NCBI GenBank assembly: GCA_002914805.1
Contig: JXTB01000522.1
Span: 146,796-210,795, forward strand
Source of the DNA: Parasponia andersonii
Lineage: Eukaryota; Streptophyta; Magnoliopsida; Rosales; Cannabaceae
Length of the DNA stretch: 64,000 nt
Direction of reading: 5' to 3'
The stretch's first letter is position 1. Each line of letters begins with the position of its first letter. Under the pieces are notes generated by a model. That model was not told the DNA's origin. It worked only from the letters and a program-made list of their open reading frames with translations, and did not search any database. Both the position numbers and the translations under genes were made by a program. Of this stretch, positions 23,701 to 34,949 are shown one piece after another.

Positions 23701-25694
23701 TCAAATAAATATTTGCATGTGGAGTTCTGCGGCTTCTGCCAATTCAAGAAATATGATACAAGTATACCTTATGAGTAAATCTGACATCGAGGCACATGAT
23801 GCCACCTTCACAAAATGAGAAGATGCCGATACCTGTTTCAGACACAAAACAAAGCATGTCATATTCAATTATAAAGCGATGAAAATGCATGTATATGAAG
23901 TGTTCTCATAAATCTAGGTTAAGAGTAATTAACTCCACCAGTCAGAAATAAACTTCTAGCACCTTTTTCAAGGAACGACAACTTTAACACAAGAAATTAT
24001 TGAATTCCATAATTTGGAACCATAAAGTATCTTTTTAGTGCAAGATCTCAGAAAAAAAAAAAAAAAAGATTCTAGAGTATTAAATATAATAATAAAAGCA
24101 GCCTGGTGTGTGGGTGAAGGGAGCAAAAGCATTTAAACCGGATCAATATAAAAAGATTCTAGAGTATTAAATATAGTAGTAACAAAAAACAGTGGTCTAC
24201 TATTCTGGATTTGAACTTTTAGTAAACTCTGGAATTTACATGAGAAGTAGTCATGTCTACAAGAAGGTTAGTAATCGGTATACCTGAATGTGTGATAGAA
24301 GCTTCTGTAACCAATCCGAGTATGATGCCAAGAAACGGTCAGAACTGCATTCTTGACAAGTTACCCCAAGTAAACAAATTCCTGCCCAACATTTATCTGG
24401 CTACAACAGAAACGAAGGATAACATTAGTTGATGAACACATTCATGCAAAATTTAGAGATACAAATGCTATAATAACAAATAGACTATATTCCCCCAGAA
24501 TGAGTTACCAAATATGGAAAATCATTACATGAGATAAGCCTGAAAAGAAAATCTATGCACTTAACTCCCCACAGAAGTAGCAGTGTAGTATCCTTGAATC
24601 ACTTCATCACCTACACAACCTTAGGGTAGGTCTCACTGTTCCATCAAGTTAAATACAAATGACTTGTATAAAAATGGTATTTCAAATGTTGCTCCATAAA
24701 TTTTGTTTTCCTGATTTTTACATAAATCTAATTGGATTCCCCATATCCATGTTGTCTCTTCAATGCGACCCATTGGTAAGCACACAAAGTTCCAACTAAC
24801 ACAAACATTAGAGGCATAACGTGTATCAACATATGACTACTTCACCAAAGTGTAAGCCATCCGAAAAAGAAAAAACCTATGAAAACCCAGGCCACATTTG
24901 CTTTGTCAGCTTAAATAGCAATCTTATCCCCTATTACAGAGGGTTAAACAACACCAGAACAGTAAGGAAGCATCCAGCTCCAAAAACGATAGAACATCAT
25001 TTTTTACTGTTTCCATTTCTTCCGTGTCCATTCAAATTTGACTAATTAACTACTCAAGAGGAATTACTCTATCTCGTGCCCGTCTGTACATTGATGCTTT
25101 CAACTTTTCAATAATTAAAAAACAAATTGTTTCTCACGTCAAAAACAACGACGAATCATGCGCATAAGAGTTGAAAAAAAAATGACAATAACCTAGAGAA
25201 TTCAACTTAAATAGTCTTTGTACCAGCACAATTATTAAAATTACTTAAACAGATCAACAAATCACTCACAGAAAATACCAGAAAAAAAAAAACCGAATAA
25301 AAGCACGACTAAAGCCTCAACTTCGAGTTGAATTTTCTTATAAGTAGTCAAATGTAAACAGTATATGAAATAATTAGAAACAAAGTAAAGCAGCTGCATT
25401 GTGCTAAGAACCGATTTATACACACACCATATCATTAGAAATGAGCAGCATCAAGCGTTTGACCCACGAATCGACGGCGGATTTCCAATTGGAGATGAGC
25501 ACTTGGTCCGTGAGTTCGGCGAAAGATTCAGAGAGGAGATTGTGGGTTTTGACCATGGAGACGACCTTCGATAGCTGCGACGGACTCCCAAATGGGTGTT
25601 TATCGTCGGGGAGATGGTCTCTGATGAGCGTGCGGAGCAACCGAGGTCTGAGAGCGACGTCATTCATGTTACTGATTAAGTCGAAGGCCGCCAT
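14833..25694 (-). CDS. PELP1: PELP1/RIX1-like ribosome biogenesis protein
   Basis: Thirteen exons keep one frame with GT-AG borders: 25428-25694, 24284-24400, 23768-23832, 22991-23096, 21872-21943, 21019-21078, 20803-20932, 20527-20723, 20062-20246, 19224-19351, 16759-17042, 16314-16608 and 14833-15623. They sum to 2697 bases, or 898 residues. The N-terminal part is helical and resembles the RIX1 N-terminal domain. The middle resembles the NUC202 region of PELP1. A basic SRKKRKRG stretch near residues 488-494 is a likely nuclear signal. The last exon (residues about 636-898) is Ser/Asp/Glu-rich and ends in acidic DTDEEDE. Yeast Rix1 and human PELP1 act in a complex with Ipi1/TEX10 and Ipi3/WDR18 on pre-60S particles, processing ITS2. 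The same nucleolar role is inferred here. Introns hold repeats, a probable solo LTR and two T/G homopolymer runs. Exon borders are my own reading; the phase agreement across 13 exons is strong support. Confidence 0.85.
17310..17347. repeat. T-run followed by G-run in PELP1 intron
   Basis: About 13 T followed by about 20 G on the plus strand. A second run of the same kind lies at 22411-22444 in another intron of the same gene. Confidence 0.9.
17555..17767. repeat. Tandem repeats ending in a (GA)n microsatellite
   Basis: Three copies of a unit of roughly 55-75 bp contain TTTTGACAAA(A/G)CCTGTAAGGA, at about 17583, 17630 and 17707. The array ends in a (GA)n run at 17737-17767. It lies in PELP1 intron 10. 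Confidence 0.75.
17762..17989. repeat. Direct duplication of about 114 bp
   Basis: Two near-identical adjacent copies start with GAATTAGCAAACTTACTCTT at 17766 and 17882. They end in ATGCCAG at 17875 and 17989. Intronic. Confidence 0.85.
18516..18896 (+). mobile_element. Probable solo LTR in PELP1 intron 10
   Basis: Begins TGATGTAG and ends CTACGTCA, an inverted pair with one mismatch and TG/CA ends. It contains a TATA-like CTATTTATAAATAGG at about 18681 and an AATAAAC signal at about 18734, which together give the layout of an LTR promoter and polyadenylation region. No internal coding region follows. I could not identify a clean target duplication (GAGAA before, TGAAC after), so the ends are approximate. 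Confidence 0.45.
22411..22444. repeat. T-run followed by G-run in PELP1 intron
   Basis: About 16 T directly followed by about 18 G. See the similar run at 17310-17347. Confidence 0.9.
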
Positions 25695-25750
25695 TGGAGT
25701 CGAAACCTCGAGCTCTGAGAGTGTGCTAGAGGACAGTTTGGGAGAAGGGG

Positions 25751-25785
25751 TTAGGGTTTAAGGGTTTTGATCTGTTAAACCCTAA
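25751..25785. promoter_or_regulatory. Pair of telo-boxes upstream of PELP1
   Basis: TAAACCCTAA on the minus strand (25751-25760) and TTAAACCCTAA on the plus strand (25775-25785) lie 57-91 bp upstream of the PELP1 start codon. The AAACCCTAA telo-box is known in plant promoters of ribosomal protein and ribosome-assembly genes. Its presence agrees with the RIX1-like assignment. No clear TATA box is seen. Confidence 0.65.
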
Positions 25786-26075
25786 TTCAGAACATAGCCG
25801 TTTGTGTAAAATGTAATAGTAACGCTAGCTGTACGTTTTTCTTCTTTTTTTTCTTTTTGCATTTTTTCAGTATTTTTTCCTAATCTTTTTGCACTTTTTT
25901 CAGTATTATTTTTTGATAATTCGATTCCATGATAATTTATTATACGAGTTTTTGCCAGGCACTTCTATTATTCGTCGCAAAATGATCTTTAAACTATTTT
26001 TTATACAATTAAGTCTCTAAATTATAAAAATTTTGATAATTAAGTCTTTTGTAAGTAATTGTTAAAATATGAGAT
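25786..26075. other. Intergenic, AT-rich
   Basis: T-rich spacer between the PELP1 promoter and the LINE remnant. The 15 bp string AAGTAATTGTTAAAA occurs twice, near 26054 and 26079. Confidence 0.5.
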
Positions 26076-26945
26076 GAATAAGTAATTGTTAAAAGCTCTC
26101 TCAATTTTCAAGCATATTGATATTTTTTGTTTTCTTTGTGGTTATGAGCCTGAATCTTATGTTCATTTATTTTTCCAATACCAATTTGCCTTAGCTTTAT
26201 GGTTTGGTTCACCTTTCTCTATTAGATCAAATATTTGGTGGCATAATTTTGATATTGTAGAGATGGTGAATATAGTTACAAGCCCTCCCCAATATCTTTT
26301 TAAAACTATAGACAATGCTTGGTTCTTTTCTCTCTGGGGAGCTTGCATTTTGGATTGTATTTGGTGGGCTCGTAATGAGGTTGTTCATGGTAAATCTTCT
26401 CCAGATCCCCTTTATTGTATTTTTTGTTGTTATAAAAAATTGGAGGAATTCCAAATTTGTAGAGCAATTGAGTCTTTAACTGTGGAAGTTAGCAATCATC
26501 ACTGTAATCTAATCACTTAGACTCCTCCTAGAGGAGAGTTTATTAAGATTAATGTTGATACTTCTCTTACTAATTCTGCTATAGTGGTAAGTGTAATAGC
26601 TAGATTTTCTGAGGGTGAACCTTTAGTTTTTCAAATCTTTAGAGGGATATGTGACTCTGTTGAAGCTACTGAAGCTTTTGGTATGTTAATTATGACCTTA
26701 AAAGGTGTCATGGATGCAATTTCTTAGGCAGCTTATTCGTATGTTTCTGTTGCTAGAAAACTTTCTCTACACTTTGATTTCATTATTTTTGATTGGATTC
26801 CTATGAATGTAAATATTTTTGCTCATTATGTAAGTAGACTAGGCCTTTTGGAATTCTTTCATTATTCGAATAGCTCTAGTGTGTCAATCTCCTTAGTGAG
26901 TTCTAATTCTTCCATTGAATGGAGATTAGTTTTCTTGTATCCTTA
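26076..26945 (+). mobile_element. 3' end of a LINE (non-LTR retrotransposon), broken
   Basis: The open frame to 26520 contains a zf-RVT-type segment: CFLCGYEPES followed by the spaced HLFFQYQFALALW, where the family has C-x2-C and H-C residues. Reading through a stop at 26518 gives PPRGEFIKINVDTS and CDSVEATEAFGMLI, the first two acidic blocks (Asp, Glu) of an RVT_3 RNase H domain. Two further stops occur. The reverse transcriptase and endonuclease parts are absent, as in a 5'-truncated LINE. A-rich sequence follows from about 26986. Confidence 0.8.
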
Positions 26946-26985
26946 ACTATTTGTTTTTAGATTGTGTTAGTTTGCAACTTTTCAA

Positions 26986-27145
26986 GTAAAAAAAAACTTC
27001 AATTTAAAAAAACATAAAAAAAAATCTCACTTCACCTACTATCTACATAAGCTCAGGAGAAAAATTACTTCAATTTTAAAAAAATAAAAAGTAAAAAAAA
27101 TCCCACTGCACCTACTATCCACATAAGCTCGGGAGAAAAATTCAG
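26986..27145. repeat. Duplicated A-rich block after the LINE
   Basis: Two copies of a block of about 85 bp contain CACCTACTAT(C/T)(T/C)ACATAAGCTC, at about 27034 and 27108. Each is preceded by A-rich sequence. Confidence 0.8.
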
Positions 27146-28289
27146 TTGGGTCTAATAGCATTTTTCAGAATGAAAACGTAATCTAGGGGCATGTCATTTT
27201 AGGAATCTAGACTCTAAAACTATCCATTGTAGGGCCAGCAACATTGAGATGAAAATAGACCCAATGCCTTTTTTTTTTTTGAGTGAAACACGAGTGTCCT
27301 TTTTTGTTCATTATATCTCAACAACACCCGTTTATAATTTTTTTCACATTTTTTTTATGTATTTATTAAGTTCTTACTTATATTTTACATGTCATATTTG
27401 GTATGATGTACTGTATTATATTGTATTATGATGTATTGTATTTAGTTGTATTGTATTGTATGATTCTATTATATTACTATGTTTGGTTTTGTATTGTATT
27501 AAGATATTATATTAAAAATTAATTTTTAAAAAATACCACTATTAAAAGTTCATTTAGAAAGATACCATTTTACAAAAGTTTATTGAAAAATAGCACTTTT
27601 CAAAAGTTACTTTCTAATTTTAATTTTTGAGAATATCACTTTTAAATTATTTAGAAAAATACTATTTTTAAAAAAGAATAAGGTCATGTGAGAGAAATGA
27701 AGGAGAGAGAAAATAGAGAAAGAGGAACTGAATGGAGAGAAATTATGACAAAGAAAGTGATTAGAGTCAATGTTATAATACGATGTAATACCGACTTTTT
27801 TTTTTCCGTATTAGATAATATTCTCCGTATTGTAGGGTTTTAAGGGTTTTACGGTAGAGAGACAATTTTTTTTTTAAATATACGGTGCTACAAAATAATT
27901 GAATTTACCTACAGGATGCGATTGTTATTTTCGCAAAAGTAAGAAAATGTGGAAACAAAGGTTATGTATCACGTGAGCATATAGTTAAACTAGTGTAGTG
28001 GTCTGCCAGCCCATCTTACAGCTAGTCAATGTTTTAAATCTTGAAGTCGCGTTTTTTTCCATTCATTTTAGATTTATTTTTTTCCCTTTTTTCATTTCTA
28101 ATTTTTTTTTGCTTACCATACTCTTCCATTTAATTTTTTTAACTGTCCTTTTTCTAAAATTCTATTTCCCTTTTTCTTTTTTCCTTTTACTATTTTTTAA
28201 TTATTTTTTTTAAATTGTCTTACTAGCTCTGTTTTTCCTTTTTTCTGTTTCATTTTTTTTTTCATTTTAGGATAAAAGGAGTTATCTTT
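27146..28289. other. Intergenic, AT-rich, low complexity
   Basis: Includes GTATTGTATT-type repeats at 27410-27500, reiterated ATACCACTTTT-like motifs at 27530-27670 and T-rich tracts at 28050-28270. No gene is seen. Confidence 0.6.
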
Positions 28290-29229
28290 TTTTTTTTTGT
28301 TAACACTTTGATTATTAACTTATTGGTTTCTGGTTACCGCAATCAATTTGATTACTAATTTATGGTCACCACTACTAATTTAGTTACTAGTTTGGAAACT
28401 GATTCTAATACTACCAATTTAGATTTTTGGTTAGTGGTTATCACTACCTATGGTGAGAATACGTATGGTTACTAATTACTACTACTAGTTACCACTTTGA
28501 TTATTAATTTTTGTTACCATTTTTAATATTGGATTCTGGTTACCACTATTAATTTGGTTACTAATTTAGGGTTATTACTACTAATTTAGTCATTGGTTTA
28601 TTGTTACTGATTACGTTACTACTACTTTGAATTTTTGGTTATTGGTTATCACTACCAATTGTGAGAATGAATATAGTTACTAGTTACTGTGATTACTAGT
28701 TACCACTTTGGTTATTAGTTTTTCGTTACCACTTTTGTTATTGGTTTTTTGGTAACAAATTTGTTACTGGTTTCTAGTTATTACTACCAATTCGATTACT
28801 AGTTTAGAGTTACCACTACTAATTTAGTTATTGGTTTATAGTTACTGATTATATTACTGTCAATTTGGATTTTTGTTACTTTACTAGTTACCACTAGCAA
28901 TTGTAATAATGAATACGATTACTAGTTATTAGTTTCTCTAGTTACTAATTAATACTTTAGTTTTTGGTTACCACTTTTGCTATTAATTTCTAATTTTTGG
29001 TTTTTGGTTACCAATTTGTTATTGGTTTCTAGTTATTGCTACCAATTTAGTTATCGACTTAGACTTATCACTACTAATTTGATTACTAGTTTATAGTTAC
29101 TAATTATATTACTATCAATTTGGATTTTTGGTTACTAGTTATCACTACCGATTGTGAGAATGAATGTGGTTACTAGTTACTAGTTACTCTAGTTATTAGT
29201 TACATCTTTGGTTATTGGTTTTTGGTTAC
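28290..29229. repeat. Degenerate minisatellite (TTACTAGTTACCA family), left part
   Basis: Dozens of diverged units combine GGTTACTAGTTACCACTA with (A)ATTT(G/A)(G)TTACTA. The same motif resumes at 32779 on the other side of the LTR element, so this was one array before insertion. The period is irregular. Confidence 0.8.
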
Positions 29230-30588
29230 TGTTAACTATTGTTAGCCCAAGATTGACAATCCAAGAGGAGAGTGAATTGGGTTTTAAAAGATTTTAAGAA
29301 ACTTTTCAACTATTTAAAACCATAGACCACTATTTTGAAACTTTCAAGCAAAATCAACAATAATACCAAACATATAGTAATAATAGCAAGTCAATTAAGC
29401 ACAATAAATGTCAAACACACAATTAAATAGTTTACATTAAAGTAAAGAATATAGGGATAGAGAAAATGCAAACTTAGTTTTTACAAAGTTCGACAAACAT
29501 GACGGTTTACTTACGTCCCCAGCCCTCGGTAACTTGCTTTGAGCTTGCCACTATCAGATTAAGATTATGGGCTTGATCGACCATTGTACAAACAAAGTAA
29601 ATTCTTCTTAAGTACACCTTAACCTTTATAATAGTCTTGATTCTGGCTCTACTACGCCTATTCTCAGATTGTTCTGACTCCGGGGATGACCTCACCTATA
29701 TGGATTATTTAGACAATGGTGCCAATCTTACTAATGCACAGGTTGTTTATGATTCCGATGGCAACTTCGCCTAAATCGGATTGTTTATGAATCCGATGCC
29801 AACCTCATCTCACACTCAATGGTTTTTTAATAATCAAGAGAGAATACACTCAAAAACTCTCCTCTCAAAAGTAATAAATACAATTTTGGCTTAGGAGATT
29901 TGAAAACAATGTACAAATAATGTTCTAAGATTGACTCAATATGATTTGAAAGTTAAAGTTGAGTAAAAGAGAGTTTTTGTACTTAGAAACTGATTGGGTA
30001 TTAATATAGGTTCATATTCTCATGTTTTAAGTCATCAAACATGAGTTTATATAAAGGTATCTAAAAACTCTAGCCGTTTTTGATTGTTGGAAAAATGTTG
30101 TTGAAATTTTGGTCGACTAGAAATAATTTTGGTCGTTCTTAAAACTTGCTTTTTCAAATTATTTTTAACATTAAAAATGAACTTTGAGAATGTTCGAGCT
30201 AGATTAGAAATGATATTTATTTTCAAACAATTAAAAAAAATAGTAGATTTATAATTTAGCTAATTCATTGAAGAGTTGTTTGAAAATTTATTTGAAAGAT
30301 TTTTGAGCCATATCAAAGAGAATATTTTGTACAATGCAATAAATCAAGTATAAGACGAGAAAATAATTTTTAACCTATTAAGAGTTGGTCTTGAATCTTG
30401 ATTCTTTATATTTGTATTCAATCTTTGAGATTTTTCAATGATGTACTATTCTTGAGGATTTCATTTCGTGAATTTATCAATTTCTTTTTCGACTTCATTA
30501 CTATAAACTCAAGCCAGTTATTAATAACTAAATCACATATTTGTTAGTATCAATAATAAGATAAGATTGAAAGCCACTTAGATCAACA
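29230..30588 (-). repeat. 3' LTR of the short element
   Basis: 1359 bp. The plus strand begins TGTTAACTATTG and ends TAGATCAACA. It is followed by the polypurine tract complement. Confidence 0.85.
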
Positions 30589-31009
30589 ATCTCCCCCTTT
30601 TTGATGATGACAAAATTGATTTTTGAGATAAAAATAATGATTTAATTTAATTGGCATACATGACCTTACCTTTTTTAGAAACTTTCCCTCAACATATGCA
30701 TTGAAATTTGGAAAATTCTCCCCTTCTTTAACTCAATTTATATATATATATATATATTAAGTAAAGAAAAATCATGAAAATTTTTTCCCCTTTGAAATCA
30801 TCAAAAAGAATTGAAAATATCAAGAGGAACATACCATACATAAGCATAGTAAAAGTAATAGGTCACAATCAAAGATAGACATAAGCATAAGTCTTACACA
30901 AGGTTCCATCATCCATAATAAGAGACACATAAAATGAGGCTAAAGGTTCAAAAATACCGTACTAACATAATAGATTAACACATCAGTAAATAAGCAAGAG
31001 AGAAAGACT

Positions 31010-31288
31010 CTACGATGGAGGTGGATTTCGTCCTTGAAGCATGTAGTTGCACATCTCCTGTTGTTGCTTATAGAGGTGATCAAAGTGTGCTTGTTGAGTA
31101 CTTTGAAGTTGATAGAAAAATGCTTGTTTAGAGTCTTGTAGAGCTTGAATTTGCCTTTCATGATCTTCCTTGAATGCATTAAAGTCCACAACAAGAGTAT
31201 CTAGGTGTGAATTCATAAGTTGAACAATGAGTTCGTCAAGGAAAAACCAATGTGTCTTTATGATAGAACAATTGTCGAGCGTATGCAT
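31010..31288 (-). CDS. Small frame inside the short LTR element, unknown
   Basis: A 92-residue open frame lies between the LTRs. It is Gln/His-rich with a predicted helical stretch (NAFKEDHERQIQALQDSKQ), and a coiled coil is plausible. It may be the remnant of the second frame found in some large plant copia relatives, but I do not recognise a domain. Chance is not excluded at this length. Confidence 0.3.
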   Translation of the reverse strand: MHTLDNCSIIKTHWFFLDELIVQLMNSHLDTLVVDFNAFKEDHERQIQALQDSKQAFFYQLQSTQQAHFDHLYKQQQEMCNYMLQGRNPPPS

Positions 31289-31416
31289 TGGTTCTTTAAT
31301 GAGACCAACTGTATTTGGTTATACAAGAGGCCCAAAAACCTGGTGAACCAAATGCACCTTTTAAGACTCATGATCATGGTGACAATAGAAGATAAGTAAA
31401 AAGCTTTGATACCAAT

Positions 31417-32773
31417 TATTAACTATTGTTAACCTAAAATAAACAACCCAAGAGGGGGAGGATTTGGGTTTTAAAAGGTTTTAAGAAACTTTTCAACTAT
31501 TTAAGACCATATACCACTAGTTTGAAAGTTTTAAATTAAATCAACAATAATACCAAATATATAGTAATAATAGCAAGTCAATTAAGTACAATAAATATTA
31601 AACATACAATCAAATAATTTACATTAAAGTAAAGAGTATAGGGATAGAGAAAATACAAATTCAGTTTGTACAAAGTTTGACAAATACGACGGTTTGCCTA
31701 CGTCCCTATCCCTCGGCAACTTGCTTTGAGCTTTCCACTATCAGATCAAGAATATGGGCTTAACCGACCCATGTACAAATAGATTAAATTCTTCTTAAGC
31801 ACACCTTAACCTTTATAATAGTCTTGACTCTGGCTCTATTACGCCTATTCTCGGATTGTTCTGACTCCGATGACAATCACACCTATACAAATTGTTTAGA
31901 CAATGATGTCAATCTCACCAGTACACGGGTTGTTTATGACTTCGGTAGTAACCTTACCTAAATTGGATTGTTTATGAATCTGGTGTCAACCTCACTTCAC
32001 ACTCAATGGTTTTTCAATAAGCAAGAGAGAATACACTCAAAAACTCTCATCTCAAAAGTAATAAATACAATTTTGGCTTAAGATATTTAAGAACAATGCA
32101 TAAATGATGCTCTAAGATTGATTCAATATGCTTTGAAAATTAAAGTTAATTAAAAAAGAGCTTTTACACTTAAAAATTAATTGGGTATTAATATAAGTTC
32201 ATATTCTCATGTTCTAAGTCGTCAAATGTGGGTTTATTTAAAGGCATCTTAAAAAACTAGCCGTTTTCGATCATTAGAAAAATGTTGTCAAAATTTTGGT
32301 CGATCAGAAATAATTTTGGTTATTCTTAAAACTTACTTTTTCAAATTATTTTTAACATTAAAAATGAACTTTTGAGAATGTTTGAGCTAGATTAGAAATG
32401 ATATTTATTTTTAAACAATTAAAAAATAGTAGATTTAAAGTTAGCTAATTCTTTGAAGAGTTATTTGAAAATTCATTTGAAAGATTTTCGAGCCATATCA
32501 AAGAGAATATTTTGTGCAATATAATAAATCAAGTATAAGACGAGAAAATAAATTTTAACCTATTTAAACTTGGTCTTGAATCTTAATTCTTTAAGTTCGT
32601 ATTTAATCTTCGAGATTTTTTAATGATGCGCTATTCTTAAGTATTTTATTTCTTGATTTTATCAATTTCTTTTTCAATTTCATCACTACAAACTCAAGCC
32701 AGTTATTAGTAACTAAATCATATATTTGTTATTAACATAAATAAGATGAGATTGAAAGCCATATAGCTCAATA
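31417..32773 (-). repeat. 5' LTR of the short element
   Basis: 1357 bp, colinear with 29230-30588. Its left terminal TG has mutated to TA (TATTAACTATTG) and its right end reads CTCAATA. Confidence 0.85.
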
Positions 32774-32778
32774 ATTAC

Positions 32779-33070
32779 CACTTTTGTTACTAGTTTCAAC
32801 TTATCAATTTATTATTAGTTGCTAATTTGATTAATAATTACCAATTATAAGAGTGATAGTAGTAATTAATTTTTTGGGAGCTTTTAGATTGATGGCTATT
32901 TACAAAATTAGTGATTGTTTACAAATTATTTGTAACCAATTTTCACTAAATACGAACTTAACGAGTGTTAAGTTATTAGTAACTACTCTTGGTATTGGTT
33001 ACTAGTTATAAATTGATTACTAGTTACTAGTTATCAGTTATATGTTGGTTATCAATTAAGTCATTACATC
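32779..33070. repeat. Degenerate minisatellite, right part
   Basis: Continues the TTACTAGTTA / ATTAGTTACTA motif of 28290-29229 after the LTR element. Confidence 0.7.
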
Positions 33071-34740
33071 AAAAAATAATATTACAATACAAATGCAACC
33101 AATAACTAGTCATTACATCAAAAAATAGTACTATAATACAAAACACAAAGACACGATAAAGTTTGGTATCAATCAAATAAATCAAAATGAAATAGAAACC
33201 AGTGTTGATTGGAATGTGCAACTATAAAATCATACATTCTCGTACAAGTGTACACTGTTGCAATTTATATAGATATAGAAGTAGAGTATTGAACTCACAA
33301 GAATTGATTTCTAATTCAATACAAAGTATCAAAATTATCTCAACTCTAACTTTATCCAAACAAACAATATATAGATTTTAAAGAAATAAAACTATGGAAA
33401 CTAAACTATGATGCAAAATAAATGAAAGTAAGCAATAAAAAAATGTCTAGATTTACTAATTCCACAACCATAGTTTAAACACACAATATCCTAATTCCCT
33501 TCTTATACTAATTAATTCACTAGAGTTATCAACCGAGAATTTGAATGTATTCACAAACTCTTTCTCAAGACATAAGTGAAAACATCTAGACAAGCTAATA
33601 TGTTACTCCTAATATAAATTGACTAGATTAATTATGCTTAGTTATTCTCACACAGAAGTTGCACAAGTTACATAGGTATATTCCTATCCTATGCAAACTT
33701 ACTCTAAACTAGGTAATCTTATGTTGTTCTACCTATATCTAACCCTAAATTTTCCTTCCCAAGTTCATAAAAGTTTCACTCAATAATCTATTAAGTGATC
33801 AATTAAATAGAAGCAATAAGTACAATATAAAACAAATAACTCAACAATGGATTTAATTAATAAAATAGGAGAGAAATACATAAACAAAATATTCAAGGTT
33901 GGTTTACATAGTAAAACTAGACAAAGAAATATTTAGTTCATAATATAATACATTTTCATATAATGAATTCAAATAAAATATCAAAGAGAAAAGAGTTTTA
34001 GAATTTCCCTTCTTTGAAGAGCTTGAAGGTATTAATGGATTAATAGAGGTTGTCAATCTCCTACTCCAAGATTGGTTTTCATTCTCTTAATTCCTCTTCC
34101 AAATATTTGCTCTCAATAATATCACTCTCTAAATATGAAAAATATAAAGAAAAACTCATAAAAAAATGAAGAAAAGATGGTATAAACAAAGAATGAAATT
34201 GATGTTGTCGAGGAGATTAAGAAATGGAGCCTTGGAGCTTGTAATCTTCTTCTTCTTCCTTTTCTTCCTCTCCTTCTATGGCTGCCTCTATCTCTCTTTA
34301 AAGAAGAGGCTCGTAAAATCTAAGGTAGGTCAAATCTCGACCCTTGGATCATCAAAAAGTTGATCTCGACCGTCAATTATTAACTAAGACGTAGTCAGTG
34401 GTGCTGCGATGCCAAAAATTCCCGAGACTTAGCGTTGTGGTGTCACTTTTCGGCACCCCAGTGTCACTTTTCTGTTGGTTTGATACCCGGATTCCCAGGT
34501 ATGTTATTTCTTCGTTTTAACTCCAATTTGCCTCATTTTTGTTGCATTATGACTGTATCGAATTCAACTTCGGTCCAATGGTTTGAAAAACTTATTTGTG
34601 AGTCACAAATTCACCTCATTTTGCATAAAATACCTTTGTCTTATTCTCCTATAAACATAAATAAACAAAACATCAAAACAACAAAAAAAACTTAAAAACA
34701 ATTTAATAAAAATAAGAATATAACAAAACTTAAGTCATAT
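33071..34740. other. Gene-free stretch, possibly transposon-derived
   Basis: No convincing coding frame. It contains a doubled CATTACATCAAAAAATA motif (33062 and 33111). A CT-rich block at about 34235-34300 is followed by less AT-rich DNA at 34310-34510 with direct TGTCACTTTT(C) copies at 34440 and 34462. The texture resembles decayed LTR-type DNA, but I found no paired ends. Confidence 0.35.
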
Positions 34741-34949
34741 TAGCACTAGAGAACTCTATTGTTTTGGACTTAACAACTAGCATCCAATCATGATCAGTAA
34801 ATAAAGGTTTCTTGAAAGATAATACCAAATTAAGAGCACAAAAATAGAATTTAATTACAAATGCAGCTATACACTTTAAGAACCAATTTCCTTACTCAAC
34901 TAGTAAGGCCTACTTGCACTACCTGACCCTAAGCTCTTTCACGATGACA

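Larger units (their letters stand above)
29230..32773 (-). mobile_element. Short non-autonomous LTR retrotransposon
   Basis: Two direct LTRs (29230-30588 and 31417-32773) flank only 828 bp. On the minus strand, a primer-binding site TGGTATCAAAGC (31403-31414), complementary to initiator tRNA-Met, lies two bases from the 31417 LTR. A polypurine tract AAAAAGGGGGAGAT (30589-30602) abuts the other LTR. The LTR at 29230-30588 has TGTTAAC and GATCAACA ends. Flanks GTTAC (29225-29229) and ATTAC (32774-32778) fit a 5 bp target duplication with one change. No gag, protease, integrase or reverse transcriptase is present, so it would have needed enzymes from a relative. The LTRs differ by many substitutions and small indels, so the insertion is old. 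Confidence 0.85.

Noticed and set aside
25441..25761. 106-codon plus-strand open frame over the PELP1 promoter and exon 1
   Set aside because: Antisense to exon 1 of PELP1, whose reading is supported by twelve further in-phase exons.
27998..28213. 71-codon Phe/Leu-rich open frame, looks like a membrane protein
   Set aside because: It is translated from T-rich low-complexity DNA with no conserved motif.
28290..33070. CRISPR-like array
   Set aside because: The repeats are direct, degenerate and without uniform spacers, and the genome is a plant nuclear one.
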